A DNA stretch of 64,000 nucleotides from Doris montereyensis (lineage: Eukaryota; Mollusca; Gastropoda; Nudibranchia; Dorididae), in the NCBI GenBank assembly GCA_037039925.1, contig JAXRKP010000101.1, positions 377,501 to 441,500 on the forward strand, written 5' to 3'. Made by a program: the position numbers and the translations under genes. Below are positions 53,001 to 63,389 of the stretch, piece by piece (position 1 is the first letter of the stretch; each line of letters starts with the position of its first letter). The notes under the pieces are model-generated. The model worked only from the letters and a program-made list of their open reading frames with translations. It was not told the origin of the DNA and did not search any database.

Positions 53001-56000
53001 CTTAGATTCAATGTAGCAGGTAGACTTAGATTCAATGTAGCAGATAGACTTAGATTCAATGACTTAGATTCAGATAGACTAAGATTCACTGTAGCAGATA
53101 GACTAAGATTCACTGTAGCAGATAAGACAGATAGACTAAGATTCACTGACAATGTAGATTCATTGTAGCAGATAGACTTAGATTCACTGTAGCAGGTAGA
53201 CTTAGATTCAATGTAGCAGGTAGACTTAGATTCACTGTAGCAGGTAGATTCAATGTAGCAGATAGACTTAGATTCACTGTAGCAGGTAGATTTCAATGTA
53301 GCAGATAGACTTAGATTAACAGGTAGACTTAGATTCAATGTAGCAGGTAGACTTATATTCAATGTAGCAGGTAGACTTAGATTCAATGTAGCAGATAGAC
53401 TAACATGTAGACTAAGATTCACTGTAGCAGGTAGACTAACATGTAGACTTAGATTCACTGTAGCAGGTAGACTAACAGGTAGACTTAGATTCACTGTAGC
53501 AGATAGACTAACAGGTAGACTTAGATTCACTGTAGCAGATATACTAAGATTCACTGTAGCACATAGACTAAGATTCACTGTAGCAGATAGACTTAGATTC
53601 ACTGTAGCAGATAGACTAACAGGTAGACTTAGATTCACTGTAGCAGGTAGACTAACAGGTAGACTTAGATTCACTGTAGCAGATAGACTAACAGGTAGAC
53701 TTAGATTCACTGTAGCAGGTAGACTAACAGGTAGACTTAGATTCACTGTAGCAGATAGACTAACAAGTAGACTAAGATTCACTGTAGCAGATAGACTAAC
53801 AAGTAGATTAAGATTCACTGTAGCAGATAGTAGACTAAGATTCACTGTAAGATAGACTAAGATTCACTGTAGCAGATAGACTAGATTCACTGTAGCAGAT
53901 AGACTAACAAGTAGACTAAGATTCACTGTAGCAGATAGACTAACAAGTAGACTAAGATTCACTGTAGCAGAAACTAACTAGACTTAGATTCACTGTAGCA
54001 GATAGACTAACAAGTAGACTAAGATTCACTGTAGCAGATAGACTAACACGTAGACTAAGATTCACTGTAGCAGGTAGACTAACACGTAGACTTAGATTCA
54101 CTGTATCAGATAGACTAACAAGTAGACTTAGATTCACTGTAGCAGATAGACTAACAAGTAGACTAAGATTCACTGTAGCAGGTAGACTAACACGTAGACT
54201 AAGATTCACTGTAGCAGGTAGACTAACACGTAGACTTAGATTCACTGTAGCAGGTAGACTAACAGGTAGACTTAGATTCACTGTAGCAGATAGACTAACA
54301 GGTAGACTAAGATTCACTGTAGCAGGTAGACTAACACGTAGACTTAGATTCACTGTAGCAGGTAGACTAACACGTAGACTAAGATTCACTGTAGCAGGTA
54401 GACTAACAGGTAAACTAAGATTCACTGTAGCAGGTAGACTAACTAACAGGTAAACTAAGATTCACTGTAGCAGGTAGACTAACAGGTAGACTAAGATTCA
54501 CTGTAGCAGGTAGACTAACAGGTAGACTTAGATTCACTGTAGCAGGTAGACTAAGATTCACTGTAGCAGATAGACTAAGATTCACTGTAGCAGGTAGACT
54601 AAGATTCAGTAGCAGATAGACTTAGATTCACTGTAGCAGGTAGACTAACAAGTAAACTAAGATTCACTGTAGTAGGCAGACTAACAGGTAGACTAACATA
54701 TAGACTTAGATTCATTGTAGTAAGTAGACTAAGATTTTGGGTAGCAGGTAGACTAAGATATGGGGTGAGATCAGAAAGTGAGTTTTTCAAATATGGTGCA
54801 GACTTTCAACATTTACCTCCCTCGTTTGTGGTTTTGATTAACGGACCTTTGTTTAGAAAACCGTATTTCGATGCTCCATTTTATTTAATTTGGTTTGTTG
54901 ACTCGCCAACACAACGACCGGAAAGCAGAATGGATACGGTCAATGCCAGACAAGGGAGCAATAAAACTATTTACACCTTGTCCGTCGATCGCGATGAATG
55001 CCCTGTTCTATTAAAAACGCCCAGTGATCTCATGTCACTTGCGACATTAAGAAAGAACAGTTGGCAAAGTTTGGAATACTTTTTAATTCTAATTGCCTAG
55101 TCACAAATACTGGGCAGTACAGTGGGCTGAGTTAAGAAGAGAAGGCCGGTCACTGGTAATCTTTTCTGACATTACAATGGATAGGTAATGAAGTGTGGTT
55201 ACAATGCATAGATTTAAGCCCTATTAGCCATTAGATTATAATATGAATGTATGGAGAGAAAAAATAATACGGACATACTTTTTGATAATTTGGAGAAGAT
55301 GATACCTGCAGTTGTCGTTGAGACTGGATATTTAGCCGAAAATCTTGGTTTTGATATGAGCATTTAGAGGGGCAATTTACATAGAAAAAAAACGGTTTCA
55401 CTGAGATTGTGGGCATTTAAGTGAAATGGGCATTATGGCAGCAGGCATTTAAGTGATCACTACTGTATTAAAATAAAGAAGTGTTTTTCACCCCTTTCAC
55501 TTTTCTCAGTGTGGCGTTGGTTGCCAAGTGGTTAGGCTGCTGGACTTAAGATCATGAGGTCTTGGATTCGAATCCTAGCAAAGCTATGTCCGACATTGTT
55601 TTCCTTGTAAAAGACACTCAACACACATTACTCTCAATCAACCACCGCTACAAATGGGTACAAACACTGACTTGGGTGTAAAAACCATTGTCAGACTAGC
55701 ATCCGTCCAGGAGGTGATTATCAGCTGTTCCACTTCACGCTATAGAAACTGGGATCAGCTCTGGCTCTATGGGGACGTAATAGTCTTGAAGGAGTTTTTT
55801 ATTTTTATTTTACTTTATTTCTCTATTCTCCAGGCGTATACAGAATCCCTACTGGGGAAGGTTCAATTTGGACATCCGTTTGCAGAACATCTGGACGTTG
55901 TGGCCTTTGTGTTCCAAATAGCCCTTACTATCATTGTGACATGTAACGTCCAGTGCTCTTCTTTGATCAACACGGCCTTGGGGGTCCTGACCACATCCGT

Positions 56001-57471
56001 CCTTGTCTTTGTGTGCATCGCGGGGCTCGTCTTTGGGGACGCCAGCAACTTTGTGAATGCGGATAATGGGGGCTTTTTCCCGTTTGGTCTCAGCGGTGTC
56101 GTCAAGGGACGTCTCTGGCCCTTTACGCTACCGTCGGCTTTGACATGATTTGCATCTCTGCTGAGGTGAGTAGGAAGTTGGTTAGAAGAGAAAATAAGAA
56201 GAAGATAGTTGATGTCGATGGATGTAAATTTCATGGTTATGCTCTCTTGCGTATCACTACCTTTGTGTGGAAAACACTTATAGACCAATTTTTCAATTCA
56301 TTGATTTTTGTTTGTGCATTTAATTGTTGGACAATGATCTTATTTGAAGACCAAAATTGAGAACCGACCGTTGTCAAATGTTCCCGAATCTGTGAAAATT
56401 GATTTTTCAAATCGCCCAAGGGTGGTATTAATACAGGTTTTTTTTTTTTGTACTAAAAGTCAACGTGTTTCATGTTAGAGAGGCTTCACTCAACACAAAA
56501 TAGCACTTTTGAACAAAATTAGGCTTAAACTACTTTGTTGAATTACATAAATCCATCAAACACTTTCAATTGGACTATGGTTGTTTATCCATTTTGGTCT
56601 TCATAAACGTATATCACTGATCAGAATATCAGGCTTACCGCTTCGTTCATAAACGTATATCAGAATATCAGGCTTACCATTTCGTTCATAAACATATATC
56701 AGAATATCAGGCTTACATAAACATTTCAGAATATCAGGTTTCATAAACATATATCAGAATATCAGGCGTGCATAAAAAATATACAGATCTGCAAAATATA
56801 TATAGATCTACAAATATTTTATTAGATGCTTTAAACATAAAAAAAACAAAAAATGTTTAGAAAATCTTATTTTAAAATTGACTCTCCCGAAAAATTTAGT
56901 CCGCTGTGGATACGCGTGCTTTCATTAAAACAGAATCGATATGAAGTATGGTCAATTTTTACATCGTTTATCCCCGATCTATTAGTGAATTACCTTTTAG
57001 ACTCGTGACAGCTGCCTGCTTCATCCCAGCTCACAAGAACCAAGGTACCCGTTAGATGTCTCCCGATCACTAAACTGTCAAAGCTGTGGGTGCCATTAGC
57101 TGGTTGCAGACACTCTGGGTATGATGTATACTGTGTCAAGAATTCTCTGAGAGCTTTAACGTCCCATGCCCACTTAACACGTAGATCAACCCCATCGATT
57201 GGCCAATTCAATTTCACCAACCACAGTCCATGTAGATTATACACTGTAGATTTTGCTGACTTGACATAACCATGATAATAATAGCCACAGCCTCCTGAAA
57301 TAACAAGATCATGTATTAAAATAGATAACAACTGCAACGATAAGGATAATGGCACTAATAATGATGATAATAATTTTGTTAGTGATATTTATGGTAATAA
57401 TTAATTATAATAACAACAATAATAATAATAATAATAATAGTATAATAATAATAATTAATAATAATAATAAT

Positions 57472-57560
<89 letters not shown>

Positions 57561-57640
57561 TAACAGATAACAATGATGATGATGATAATAATAATGATGA
57601 TAATAATAATAGTATTTAGTAAAAATAATTATAATAAAAC

Positions 57641-57675
<35 letters not shown>

Positions 57676-57699
57676 TAATAACAATAATCAATGTAATAA

Positions 57700-57731
<32 letters not shown>

Positions 57732-60700
57732 TAACAATAACAATATCAATAATAATAATAATAATAATAAAATAATAATAATAATGTTTATAATAATAAT
57801 AATAATCAATAGCTAACAATAATAATAATAATAATAATAATATTAATAATAATAATAATCAATGTAATCAGCTAGCTGTTTATTATCTAACGGATAAACT
57901 CAATGTAATCAGCTAGCCATTTATTATCTAACGGATAAAATGAGTGTAATCAGCTAGCAGTTTATCGTCTAATGGACATAGTCAATGTAACCAGCTAGTT
58001 GTTTATTATGTAACTGATAAAATCAATATAACCAGCTAGCTGTTTATTATCTAATGGATAACATCAATGTAATGAGCTAGCTGTTTATTGTCTAACGGAC
58101 AAAATCAATGTAATCAGCTAGCTGTTTATTATCTAACTGATTAAAATTAATGCAATCAGCTAGCTGCTTAACATCAGTCTTGTTTTGGTTTGAATATTTC
58201 CCCTTTCCTACATCCCAGGAAGCAAAAGATCCAGGAAAAAGTGTCCCAAGAGCCATTGCCTGGGAACTCTTTTTCGTAGCCCTGGTCTACATCGGGGCGG
58301 CCGTCGGCATGCTCTTCCTCATTCCTTACTGGCTGTTGGACTTACGTTCCCCGCTCTCCTCAGCAATGGAGTACAGCGGGCTGATATGGGGCAAGTACAT
58401 CGTGACGGTAGGACCCTTGTTCGGCATCACCAACCTCCAGATGCTGGGATTGTATGGCTGCTCCCGAGTCCTGTACCGCATGGCCAGTGACAACCTGTTT
58501 TTCTCGATGTTTCTCAAGGTCAACTCGAGGACAGGCACTCCGACCAACAGCATCATCCTGGCCGGTGCCCTCGTGTCTGTTTTTGCCCTCCTCCTCGACC
58601 TATCCTACTTGGTCGGGATGACAGTGCTGCTCATGCTCATCTCCAACTTGGCCCTGGGGTCAGCTCTCATCAAGCTCAACGTCTCAGAGAGTGAAAAGTA
58701 TTTGAGACTAGACTCGTCTCGACCCCCCCTGTGTTTAGAGGGAGAAGAAGGTGGGGAAGACATCGAGTTTGATCGCCGTACAAGTCAGAAGATGCCAAAG
58801 AAGCCGACGGTGAAATGCACTTGTTATCAGTGTATTCAGACTCCTCAACTGACAGAAAATCTCAAGAAAGTATCAGAGATACCGGTAGGAAACAGGGAGA
58901 TTGTAACGGTACGGCTTTCTCTGAGACAGAGACAGAGCTAGATAAAAACTTGAATCAAACATTCTCTACGGATGAAAATTTTAAGACGGGGGCCAGTCAA
59001 ACAGTCGTTGAGGCTGGTGATGGTCACGGGGAAGAAAACTTGGCGTTGTGCCAAATCTCCTCCGATGAGCAAGAAGAAACTTCGTCAAGACGTCAATCTC
59101 CTCAGAAAGTAAGGGGGTCAGAGGAGGCGGGTAACAGGTCATTTCGATCTCTTCGTGCCAGACTATGGACGCGTCTTATTCCTGACATGCCGAAACTGTT
59201 TTCCGCCAACATTCTCATTGGGCTACACTGGCTGTCTTGTGTGTCATTGGCGTTTCACATATATTATGGGTGGCACGACATCGCTGCCTTACGACCCGTG
59301 GCTGTCATAGCTCTTTCCTTCCTCATAGTGTCGGTGCTCATGACAATGTTCCTTATCTGGCTACAACGGACGAAGCAAGTTAGCAATCATTTCCAGGTGA
59401 GTTTTTGCAATCCCTACGGATTGGGTGGTGGTGGTGGTGGTGGTGGTGGAAGGGGCGGGTAGGCAGATGGCATATATGATATAAAGAAAGGGAAAGGCGG
59501 GGATGAGGACAAGGGTGAAGATAAAACAATTCAAGTTCTGTCATGGCCATCACATTCTAAAAAGCCAAAGCGAAGTTCAATTTAAGGGGGGGGCACCTTC
59601 TGAAGTGATTTTTTTTCTTGCTTTCGAGTTAAGCTTTTTTATTTTAGTATATATACATGTATGTGTAACTGTCAAAATATAGTTATCCTTTATCCTTTGA
59701 AACTTTGCATCCGTGGTTGCCAGGGAAATGGCCGGCATCTTGTCTTGTATTTTGCCCCAATTTTCAAATTCAAATCCTCTCACTTACTAATCAAATGACT
59801 CAAAACCAGTGCCGAGAGTTTTTTAATTTATTCAATATCTAAAAAGTGATTAAAGAAAATTGAAACATTTTGGATAATTATTGTTTTATGAAGTTTTAAA
59901 AATAACATACACTATACAATATATGTAATAATGCCATTTTTAATACCAAAAATATTTTTCTCAAAAGTGATACAAGACAATAAAAAAATCCTTGGTCACG
60001 TGCTTCTATATAGACAAGGACAACCATCACAATATTATGCGTGCGAAATATTATACAAATCGGTCAGTAAATAACGTTGAAGATTGAACATTAATACGAA
60101 AAAAATACATCTCTTTCAACAGTCTATTGGTCGTTACTAATGTAAAGATCTAACTTCTAAGTTTAAATGTGCACTGATATGAAAACGGTGCCATTGGTGG
60201 CCGACTGGTTAGGCTGTCAGACAAGGCATCATGAGGTACTGGGTTCGAATGCTAGCAAAGCTAGGTCCGACATTGTGTTCCTTGGGAAAAACACTTGACA
60301 CACGTTTTCCCCACTCAACCCGGTGCAAATGGGTGCAAGCGCTAGCTTGAGAGTAAAAGCCTGCCTCAGATTAGCGTCCTGTCCAGGTGATGATTACTTT
60401 CACCTGTTCTGCTTCACGTTATTGAAACTTGGATAAACTCCGGCTCTACGGGCCCTGACGGCCTTGAAGGAATTTTGCTGATGTGGAGACAAACGTCAGA
60501 GTGACCAGCTTGCTTGTTCTTCTCGACTATGTCTATAAGTGTGTGCACATTTACAAACACACAGACAGGCAACACTTTGCCAGCAGAGTCGTAACTAACA
60601 TGGACAAAGTGATATTAGCGTGCGATTTGAAAGTTAATGAGAGGTTGGCAAGATGGCAACGTCATGTGACATTGTAGCATGGAGGTTATGAAAACATATT

Positions 60701-62453
60701 CTTTTTCGGATGTACATACACCAAATTTTCCATTCTTTCTTACTATTCTGAATCTTGAACTTGACAAGTGTGTTGTCGATAGCTAGACAAATTCAGTGAT
60801 AGATCTATCAGATTGGCCGTTTACAGTCAAAGAATAAGGGTTTGGCCGTGCCATCTTTTCACTCAATTTGAGGTAAATTTACCCTGAAGTTTTAACTGTT
60901 GCTCCCTTCCATCATCTATAAAATATTTTGTAATAGATAATTTATACGTCTTCTCATATGGACATTTTTGTGCCGTAAACTTGTCATTCTACACGAGCAT
61001 GCGAAAAACAGACAATCAACATTTTGGTTCCAAATATTGTAATACTCTTTTTACCTATGATAGCCTATGTAGCCATTTGCACCTGAGTTGAGTGGGGAAT
61101 GCATTTCAAACATTGTAGCCATTTGCACCTGAGTTGAGTGGGGAATGCATTTCAAACACTGTTGCCATTTGCACTTGAGTTGAGTGGGGAATACATTTCA
61201 AACATTGTAGCCATTTGCACCTGAGTTGAGTGGGGAATGCATTTCAAACACTGTAGCCATTTGCACCTGAGTTGAGTGGGGAATGCATTTCAAACACTGT
61301 AGCCATTTGCACCTGAGTTTAATGGGGAATGCATTTCAAACATTGTAGCCATTTGCACCTGAGTTGAGTGGGGAATGCATTTCAAACATTGTAGCCATTT
61401 GCACCTGAGTTGAGTGGGGAATGCATTTCAAACATTGTAGCCATTTGCACCTTGAGTGGGGAATGCATTTCAAACATTTGCCATTTGCACCTGAGTTGAG
61501 TGGGGAATGCATTTCAAACACTGTAGCCATTTGCACCTGAGTTGAGTGGGGAATGCATTTCAAACATTGTAGCCATTTGCACCTGAGTTGAGTGGGGAAT
61601 GCATTTCAAACATTGTAGCCATTTACACCTGAGTTGAGTGGGGAATGCATTTCAAACATTGTAGCCATTTGCACCTGAGTTGAGTGGGGAATGCATTTCA
61701 AACATTGTAGCCATTTGCACCTGAGTTGAGTGGGGAATGCATTTCAAACATTGTAGCCATTTGCACCTGAGTTGAGTGGGAATGCATTTCAAACATTGTT
61801 CCCAAGGTATGCAGTGTTGGACCCAGCCTTTCCAAGATTGGAAACCAGGACCTCACGATGTTAAGTCTGGCAGCTGAACCCTTAGGCTGTTGATGTCACT
61901 ATTGTTATTTTTAGGGGACTCGGTGGTCTAGAGGCAATGTATCAACCTCTCAAACAAAAGTTGTGGGTTTGTACCCGAGAGGTTGAAACATTTTATTGAT
62001 TATTTTTCCAGTAAATCCACTCCCTCCTCTAGATAGGTGGATGGACACCTAGTCTATCAGAGATGGATGATAAAAAGGAAGTCCCATGTGCAGATTACAG
62101 CACTCTGTGTATGTTAAAGATCCCTTGACTGTTTACAGGGCAGTTTGGGTAAAATTGTAAAAATCCACTCAATAGCCCCGAGATTTACCTTAGCTGTGGA
62201 TGTGTAACATCAGAGAGAAAAAAAAGGGATTTTTTTGTTTGTTTAGTGACCTTTGTTTGAATTTTTGACATGTATGAAAATCACAGCTTGCAGTGTTTTA
62301 AGTTTTGTTTTGATTTCGTTTGGCACGATTTCGTGTCCCAGACTCCCCTGATGCCATTGGTGCCAACTCTTGCCATGACAGGAAGCTCTGTTCTACTGTT
62401 CTCCTCACTCTCTGTGGCCGGAGTCCTGGAACTTGTTGTCTTGACTGTCATAG
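43838..62453 (+). CDS. Cationic amino acid transporter (SLC7A/CAT subfamily), 7 exons, 3' incomplete
   Basis: CAT-type SLC7 proteins are 12-14-helix membrane transporters of arginine, lysine and ornithine. Seven exons assemble to about 690 codons. Visible marks: the first helix GIGSTIGVGIYV (APC-superfamily unwound-helix motif; human CAT1 has GVGSTLGAGVYV), YAELSSRVPLTGASY (CAT1 YGEFGARVPKTGSAY), SYIMSSSIGARAWSG (CAT1 [14 protein letters not shown]), GGFFPFGLSGV, YATVGFDMICISAEEAKDP (CAT1 YAFVGFDCIATTGEEVKNP) and a long acidic/Ser-rich loop before the last helices. Residues about 1-38 are cytosolic. Phases fit at every junction if one base is added back in exon 5 and one in exon 6; as read, the frame is broken twice. 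Orthology to a particular SLC7A member is not clear (SLC7A4/A14-like forms are as likely as CAT1), so no symbol is given. The last exons lie to the right of the window. Confidence 0.88.
45314..45424. repeat. 29-bp inverted repeat with 53-base loop (intron 1)
   Basis: ttggaatttcccaggtttgt followed by ccctaagaa at 45314-45342 pairs with 45396-45424, with one mismatch in 29. The loop is GC-richer than its surroundings. Confidence 0.92.
45902..46023 (+). CDS. SLC7A-type gene exon 2
   Basis: Acceptor ttttgcag, donor TACAAG|gtagaa, 122 nt, phase 1 in and 0 out. It encodes helix 2 (PAVIICFILAILITLMNAL) and the conserved VYAELSSRVPLTGASYTFFY segment. The Glu in YAEL corresponds to the Glu of YGEF in CAT1, known to matter for transport. 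The donor is weak and starts the intron 2 minisatellite. Confidence 0.92.
46024..46625 (+). repeat. 54-57-bp minisatellite derived from the exon 2 donor junction
   Basis: About twelve copies of cttttacaaggtagaatttt followed by acgttacatttattcatatg and ttatagaaaaa. The first copy includes the last 9-10 bases of exon 2 and its donor. Some later copies keep a GT at the junction (for example at 46233, 46452 and 46551), most have lost it. Confidence 0.9.
46765..46813 (+). CDS. SLC7A-type gene exon 3 (49 nt)
   Basis: Acceptor ttctctag, donor GTAT|gtaagt, phase 0 in and 1 out. Encodes IFGEYPAFLSGWIMLV, matching CAT1 TVGELWAFITGWNLIL, the start of helix 3. Confidence 0.9.
47240..49098 (+). repeat. 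41-bp minisatellite of the exon 4 splice acceptor, about 40 copies
   Basis: Each unit is cctacatcatgtcctcctct (the first 20 bases of exon 4) followed by ctgttttgtctgtgtcccca and g, i.e. a pyrimidine-rich tract ending in CAG. The last copy is the functional acceptor of exon 4. The unit lacks stops in all three frames, so plus-strand open frames of up to about 415 codons arise and some run into exon 4; these have no homology and should not be annotated as proteins. Confidence 0.95.
49099..49175 (+). CDS. SLC7A-type gene exon 4 (77 nt), between two minisatellites
   Basis: Acceptor gtccccag, donor CAG|gtgggt, phase 1 in and 0 out. Encodes (S)YIMSSSIGARAWSGMLDSF and FNNSIQ, matching CAT1 [20 protein letters not shown]. 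Its first 20 bases are the same as in the 41-bp repeats that fill the preceding 1.85 kb; the true exon is recognised by the unique ATAGGCGCCAGAGC that follows. Confidence 0.93.
49176..50350. repeat. 32-bp minisatellite at the start of intron 4
   Basis: About 33 copies of gtgacattcctgtgttagtg followed by ttgcatggctgg, beginning about 20 bases after the exon 4 donor; copies degenerate after about 49790. Confidence 0.95.
50350..52240. repeat. Minisatellite with gatgagatggaatgatgtaa units
   Basis: Units of about 41-45 bp: gatgagatggaatgatgtaa, caaaagatga(atga)ggg and gtgcatataa. A reversed SINE (51270-51425) sits inside it. Minus-strand open frames here are periodic artefacts. Confidence 0.93.
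51270..51425 (-). mobile_element. SINE family A, partial, reversed
   Basis: On the minus strand: head tggcctagcggttaaattgc, B-box region ggttcgagtttgaatctagc, then tgttcatcttgggaaagaca. It splits the surrounding minisatellite, so it inserted after the array formed, or the array grew around it. Confidence 0.82.
52690..54765. repeat. 12-bp-based minisatellite (24- and 36-bp higher units)
   Basis: Units agactaagattcactgtagc + agat (24 bp) alternate with copies carrying an extra agactaacaagt or agactaacaggt (36 bp). All steps are multiples of 12, so the minus strand has stop-free frames of up to 300 codons reading VNLSLPVSLSAT; no homology, treated as artefacts. Confidence 0.95.
54766..55500. 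other. Intron 4 stretch without recognised features
   Basis: A plus-strand frame at about 54800-55100 (containing FYLIWFVDSPTQRPESRMDT) is open but has no recognised relatives or splice signals. Otherwise nothing is seen. Confidence 0.4.
55505..55800 (+). mobile_element. tRNA-derived SINE, family A
   Basis: A-box-like tgccaagtggttaggctgct, B-box ttggattcgaatcctagc, then ttccttgtaaaagacactca and the tail with ctatagaaactggg and gtcttgaagg. It ends about 30 bp before the exon 5 acceptor, so its T-rich end may contribute to that acceptor's pyrimidine tract. Confidence 0.88.
55834..56165 (+). CDS. SLC7A-type gene exon 5, one base short
   Basis: Acceptor attctccag, donor GAG|gtgagt. It reads AYTESLLGKVQFGHPFAEHL, two to three helices (VVAFVFQIALTIIVTCNV, LGVLTTSVLVFVCIAGLVFG) and GGFFPFGLSGVVKG, then shifts frame at about 56104-56109. 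The continuation SLALYATVGFDMICISAE is in the next frame. Length is 332 nt; 333 would restore phase 0 in and out, so one base, probably in the GGG run, is missing. Confidence 0.88.
56590..56775. repeat. Tandem repeat of 30-38 bp, about five copies
   Basis: Units cataaacgtatatcagaata + tcaggcttacc. Confidence 0.85.
56990..57294 (-). CDS. Unrecognised coding exon nested in intron 5, opposite strand
   Basis: An open frame of about 100 codons after a good acceptor (tgttatttcag) reads GGCGYYYHGYVKSAKSTVYN, then LHGLWLVKLNWPIDGVDLRV, AWDVKALREFLTQY and HLTGTLVLVSWDEAGSCHES, ending KR-stop. It is balanced, non-repetitive and looks like real globular protein. No start Met fits, so it would be a terminal exon of a minus-strand gene or part of a decayed mobile element. 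The family is not recognised. Upstream on its strand lies only the AAT microsatellite. Confidence 0.45.
57345..57875. repeat. (AAT)n microsatellite
   Basis: About 500 bp of aat with a few aac, gat and short interruptions, in intron 5. Open frames across it are artefacts. Confidence 0.97.
57876..58165. repeat. 41-bp minisatellite next to the exon 6 acceptor
   Basis: About seven copies of atgtaatcagctagctgttt followed by attatctaacggataaaatca. It ends about 50 bp before exon 6 but, unlike those at exons 2 and 4, contains no exon sequence. Confidence 0.93.
58219..59396 (+). CDS. SLC7A-type gene exon 6 (large), one base short
   Basis: Acceptor catcccag, donor CAG|gtgagt. It encodes EAKDPGKSVPRAIAWELFF, helices with FGITNLQMLGLYGCSRVLYR (CAT1 LGSMFPMPRVIYAMA) and LSYLVGMTVLLMLISNLALG, then a cytosolic loop of about 160 residues rich in Glu, Ser and Lys, and two more helices (ANILIGLHWLSCVSLAFHIY; VAVIALSFLIVSVLMTMFLI). 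The first frame stops at 58941; the second is open from about 58777. Length 1178 nt is again one short of the expected multiple of three. Confidence 0.87.
59580..61035. repeat. 1-kb interspersed repeat, copy 2, split by a SINE
   Basis: Starts in a G-run (ttaaggggggggcacc) and shares attcaatatctaaaaagtga, ctgtcaaaatatag and the end gacaatcaacattttggtt with the copy at 2040. A family A SINE is inserted at 60190-60475. Confidence 0.75.
60190..60475 (+). mobile_element. tRNA-derived SINE, family A, nested
   Basis: A-box-like tggccgactggttaggctgt, B-box gggttcgaatgctagc, then gtgttccttgggaaaaacac, agcgtcctgtccaggtgatg and the tail with ggccctgacggccttgaagg. Nearly full-length and among the least diverged copies. 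Confidence 0.9.
61040..61905 (-). mobile_element. SINE family A with an internal segment expanded to a 46-bp minisatellite
   Basis: About 16 copies of catttgcacctgagttgagt + ggggaatgcatttcaaacat + tgtagc fill 61060-61800. The unit is the complement of the SINE body (ttccccactcaac, ggtgcaaatg). To the right the normal SINE continues (cccaaggtatgcagtgttgg, then the head to about 61900). Confidence 0.88.
61910..62170 (+). mobile_element. SINE family B
   Basis: Head ggggactcggtggtctagag, B-box gtgggtttgtacccgaga, agataggtggatggacacct, atcagagatggatga and gttaaagatcccttgactgt. It ends about 170 bp before exon 7. Confidence 0.87.
62342..62453 (+). CDS. SLC7A-type gene exon 7, last in the window
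   Basis: Acceptor cgtgtcccag, donor ATAG|gtgagg, 112 nt, phase 0 in and 1 out. It encodes TPLMPLVPTLAMTGSSVLLF and a helix with LSVAGVLELVVLTVIG, at the place of CAT1 VPFLPVLPILSIFVNVYLM. No next exon was found before 64000. Confidence 0.82.
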
Positions 62454-63385
62454 GTGAGGCTAACATTTGCTTTTATTATACATGTGTGAGATGATCTCTT
62501 TGCACTTTTCTGAGTTCTACGTAGTACGACCCACAGATTAATGTCTTAATTCAAATTTTTAGGTGGCCAACATTGATGTTCCAGGCATGCCTAAGGGCTT
62601 GATCAATTGTTTTCCTCAGAAGTCCATATAAAAAGTTGAAGCAGTGTCATGTGAAAGGATTAGGTTATTTCTATTAAATTTTTTATTTATTTGAGAATTG
62701 TCGAGAATGGAATCTTTTATATAAGTTTTTTTTCAAAAGAAGGTAGGGTAGTCATTAGAACTGTTATTAACCAAGGTTACTTTATGGTGATGTTTCCAGC
62801 TGTGGGTCCGTGTGAAATTTTAGATGCGTTTTGAATGTTGAATATCATTCTCCAAGAAAAACAAAGTTTTGATAAAGGGCGATTTCATGACTTGATTTCT
62901 GGAGTGATGACCTTTTGACCGCCCAATCTTAGGTTTGCTTCACAAATTGTCTCAGGTGTTGGATCTATATGGAACTTTCATAGACCCATTTTTTCCCACT
63001 TTATATTACGCTCACTCTTAGCAATGGGGGTTAATTTGTGTATAGGGTAACCCAAAAAATTTGAACCGAGGAAAAATATCAATAACTTTGATAGTTTTCA
63101 TCAAATATGTACCTCCATTGAACTGAAGTAACCGTAGCCAAACGGAAAACCGTATGTAGATCTATACTTTTGTTCGCTTTGAGCTATCATCATATTTTAG
63201 ATCGAAACAACATGGGGTGGTTCTACAGAAGAAAAAAGCTTTTTTTATGGACAAAGTATGTTTTAAAACTGGTTCTGTAAGAGGATCACAGATCGCATTC
63301 AAAAAGGACTTTGACATTGATAGTAGATCTAGGAAATATCCATTAAATTTTTACAGCCTTCTGAACGAATTCTTTTTGCTGTTTG
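62454..63385. other. Intron 7, no recognised feature
   Basis: Ordinary AT-rich sequence; no exon, RNA gene or repeat family recognised. Confidence 0.5.
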
Positions 63386-63389
63386 GTTT

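Noticed and set aside
52943..54425. Minus-strand frames of 157-300 codons reading a 12-residue repeat (VNLSLPVSLSAT)
   Set aside because: Product of a 12-bp-based satellite on the antisense strand of an intron; no signal of selection or start.
47240..54765. CRISPR-like arrays
   Set aside because: Eukaryotic minisatellites: units are contiguous, without unique spacers.
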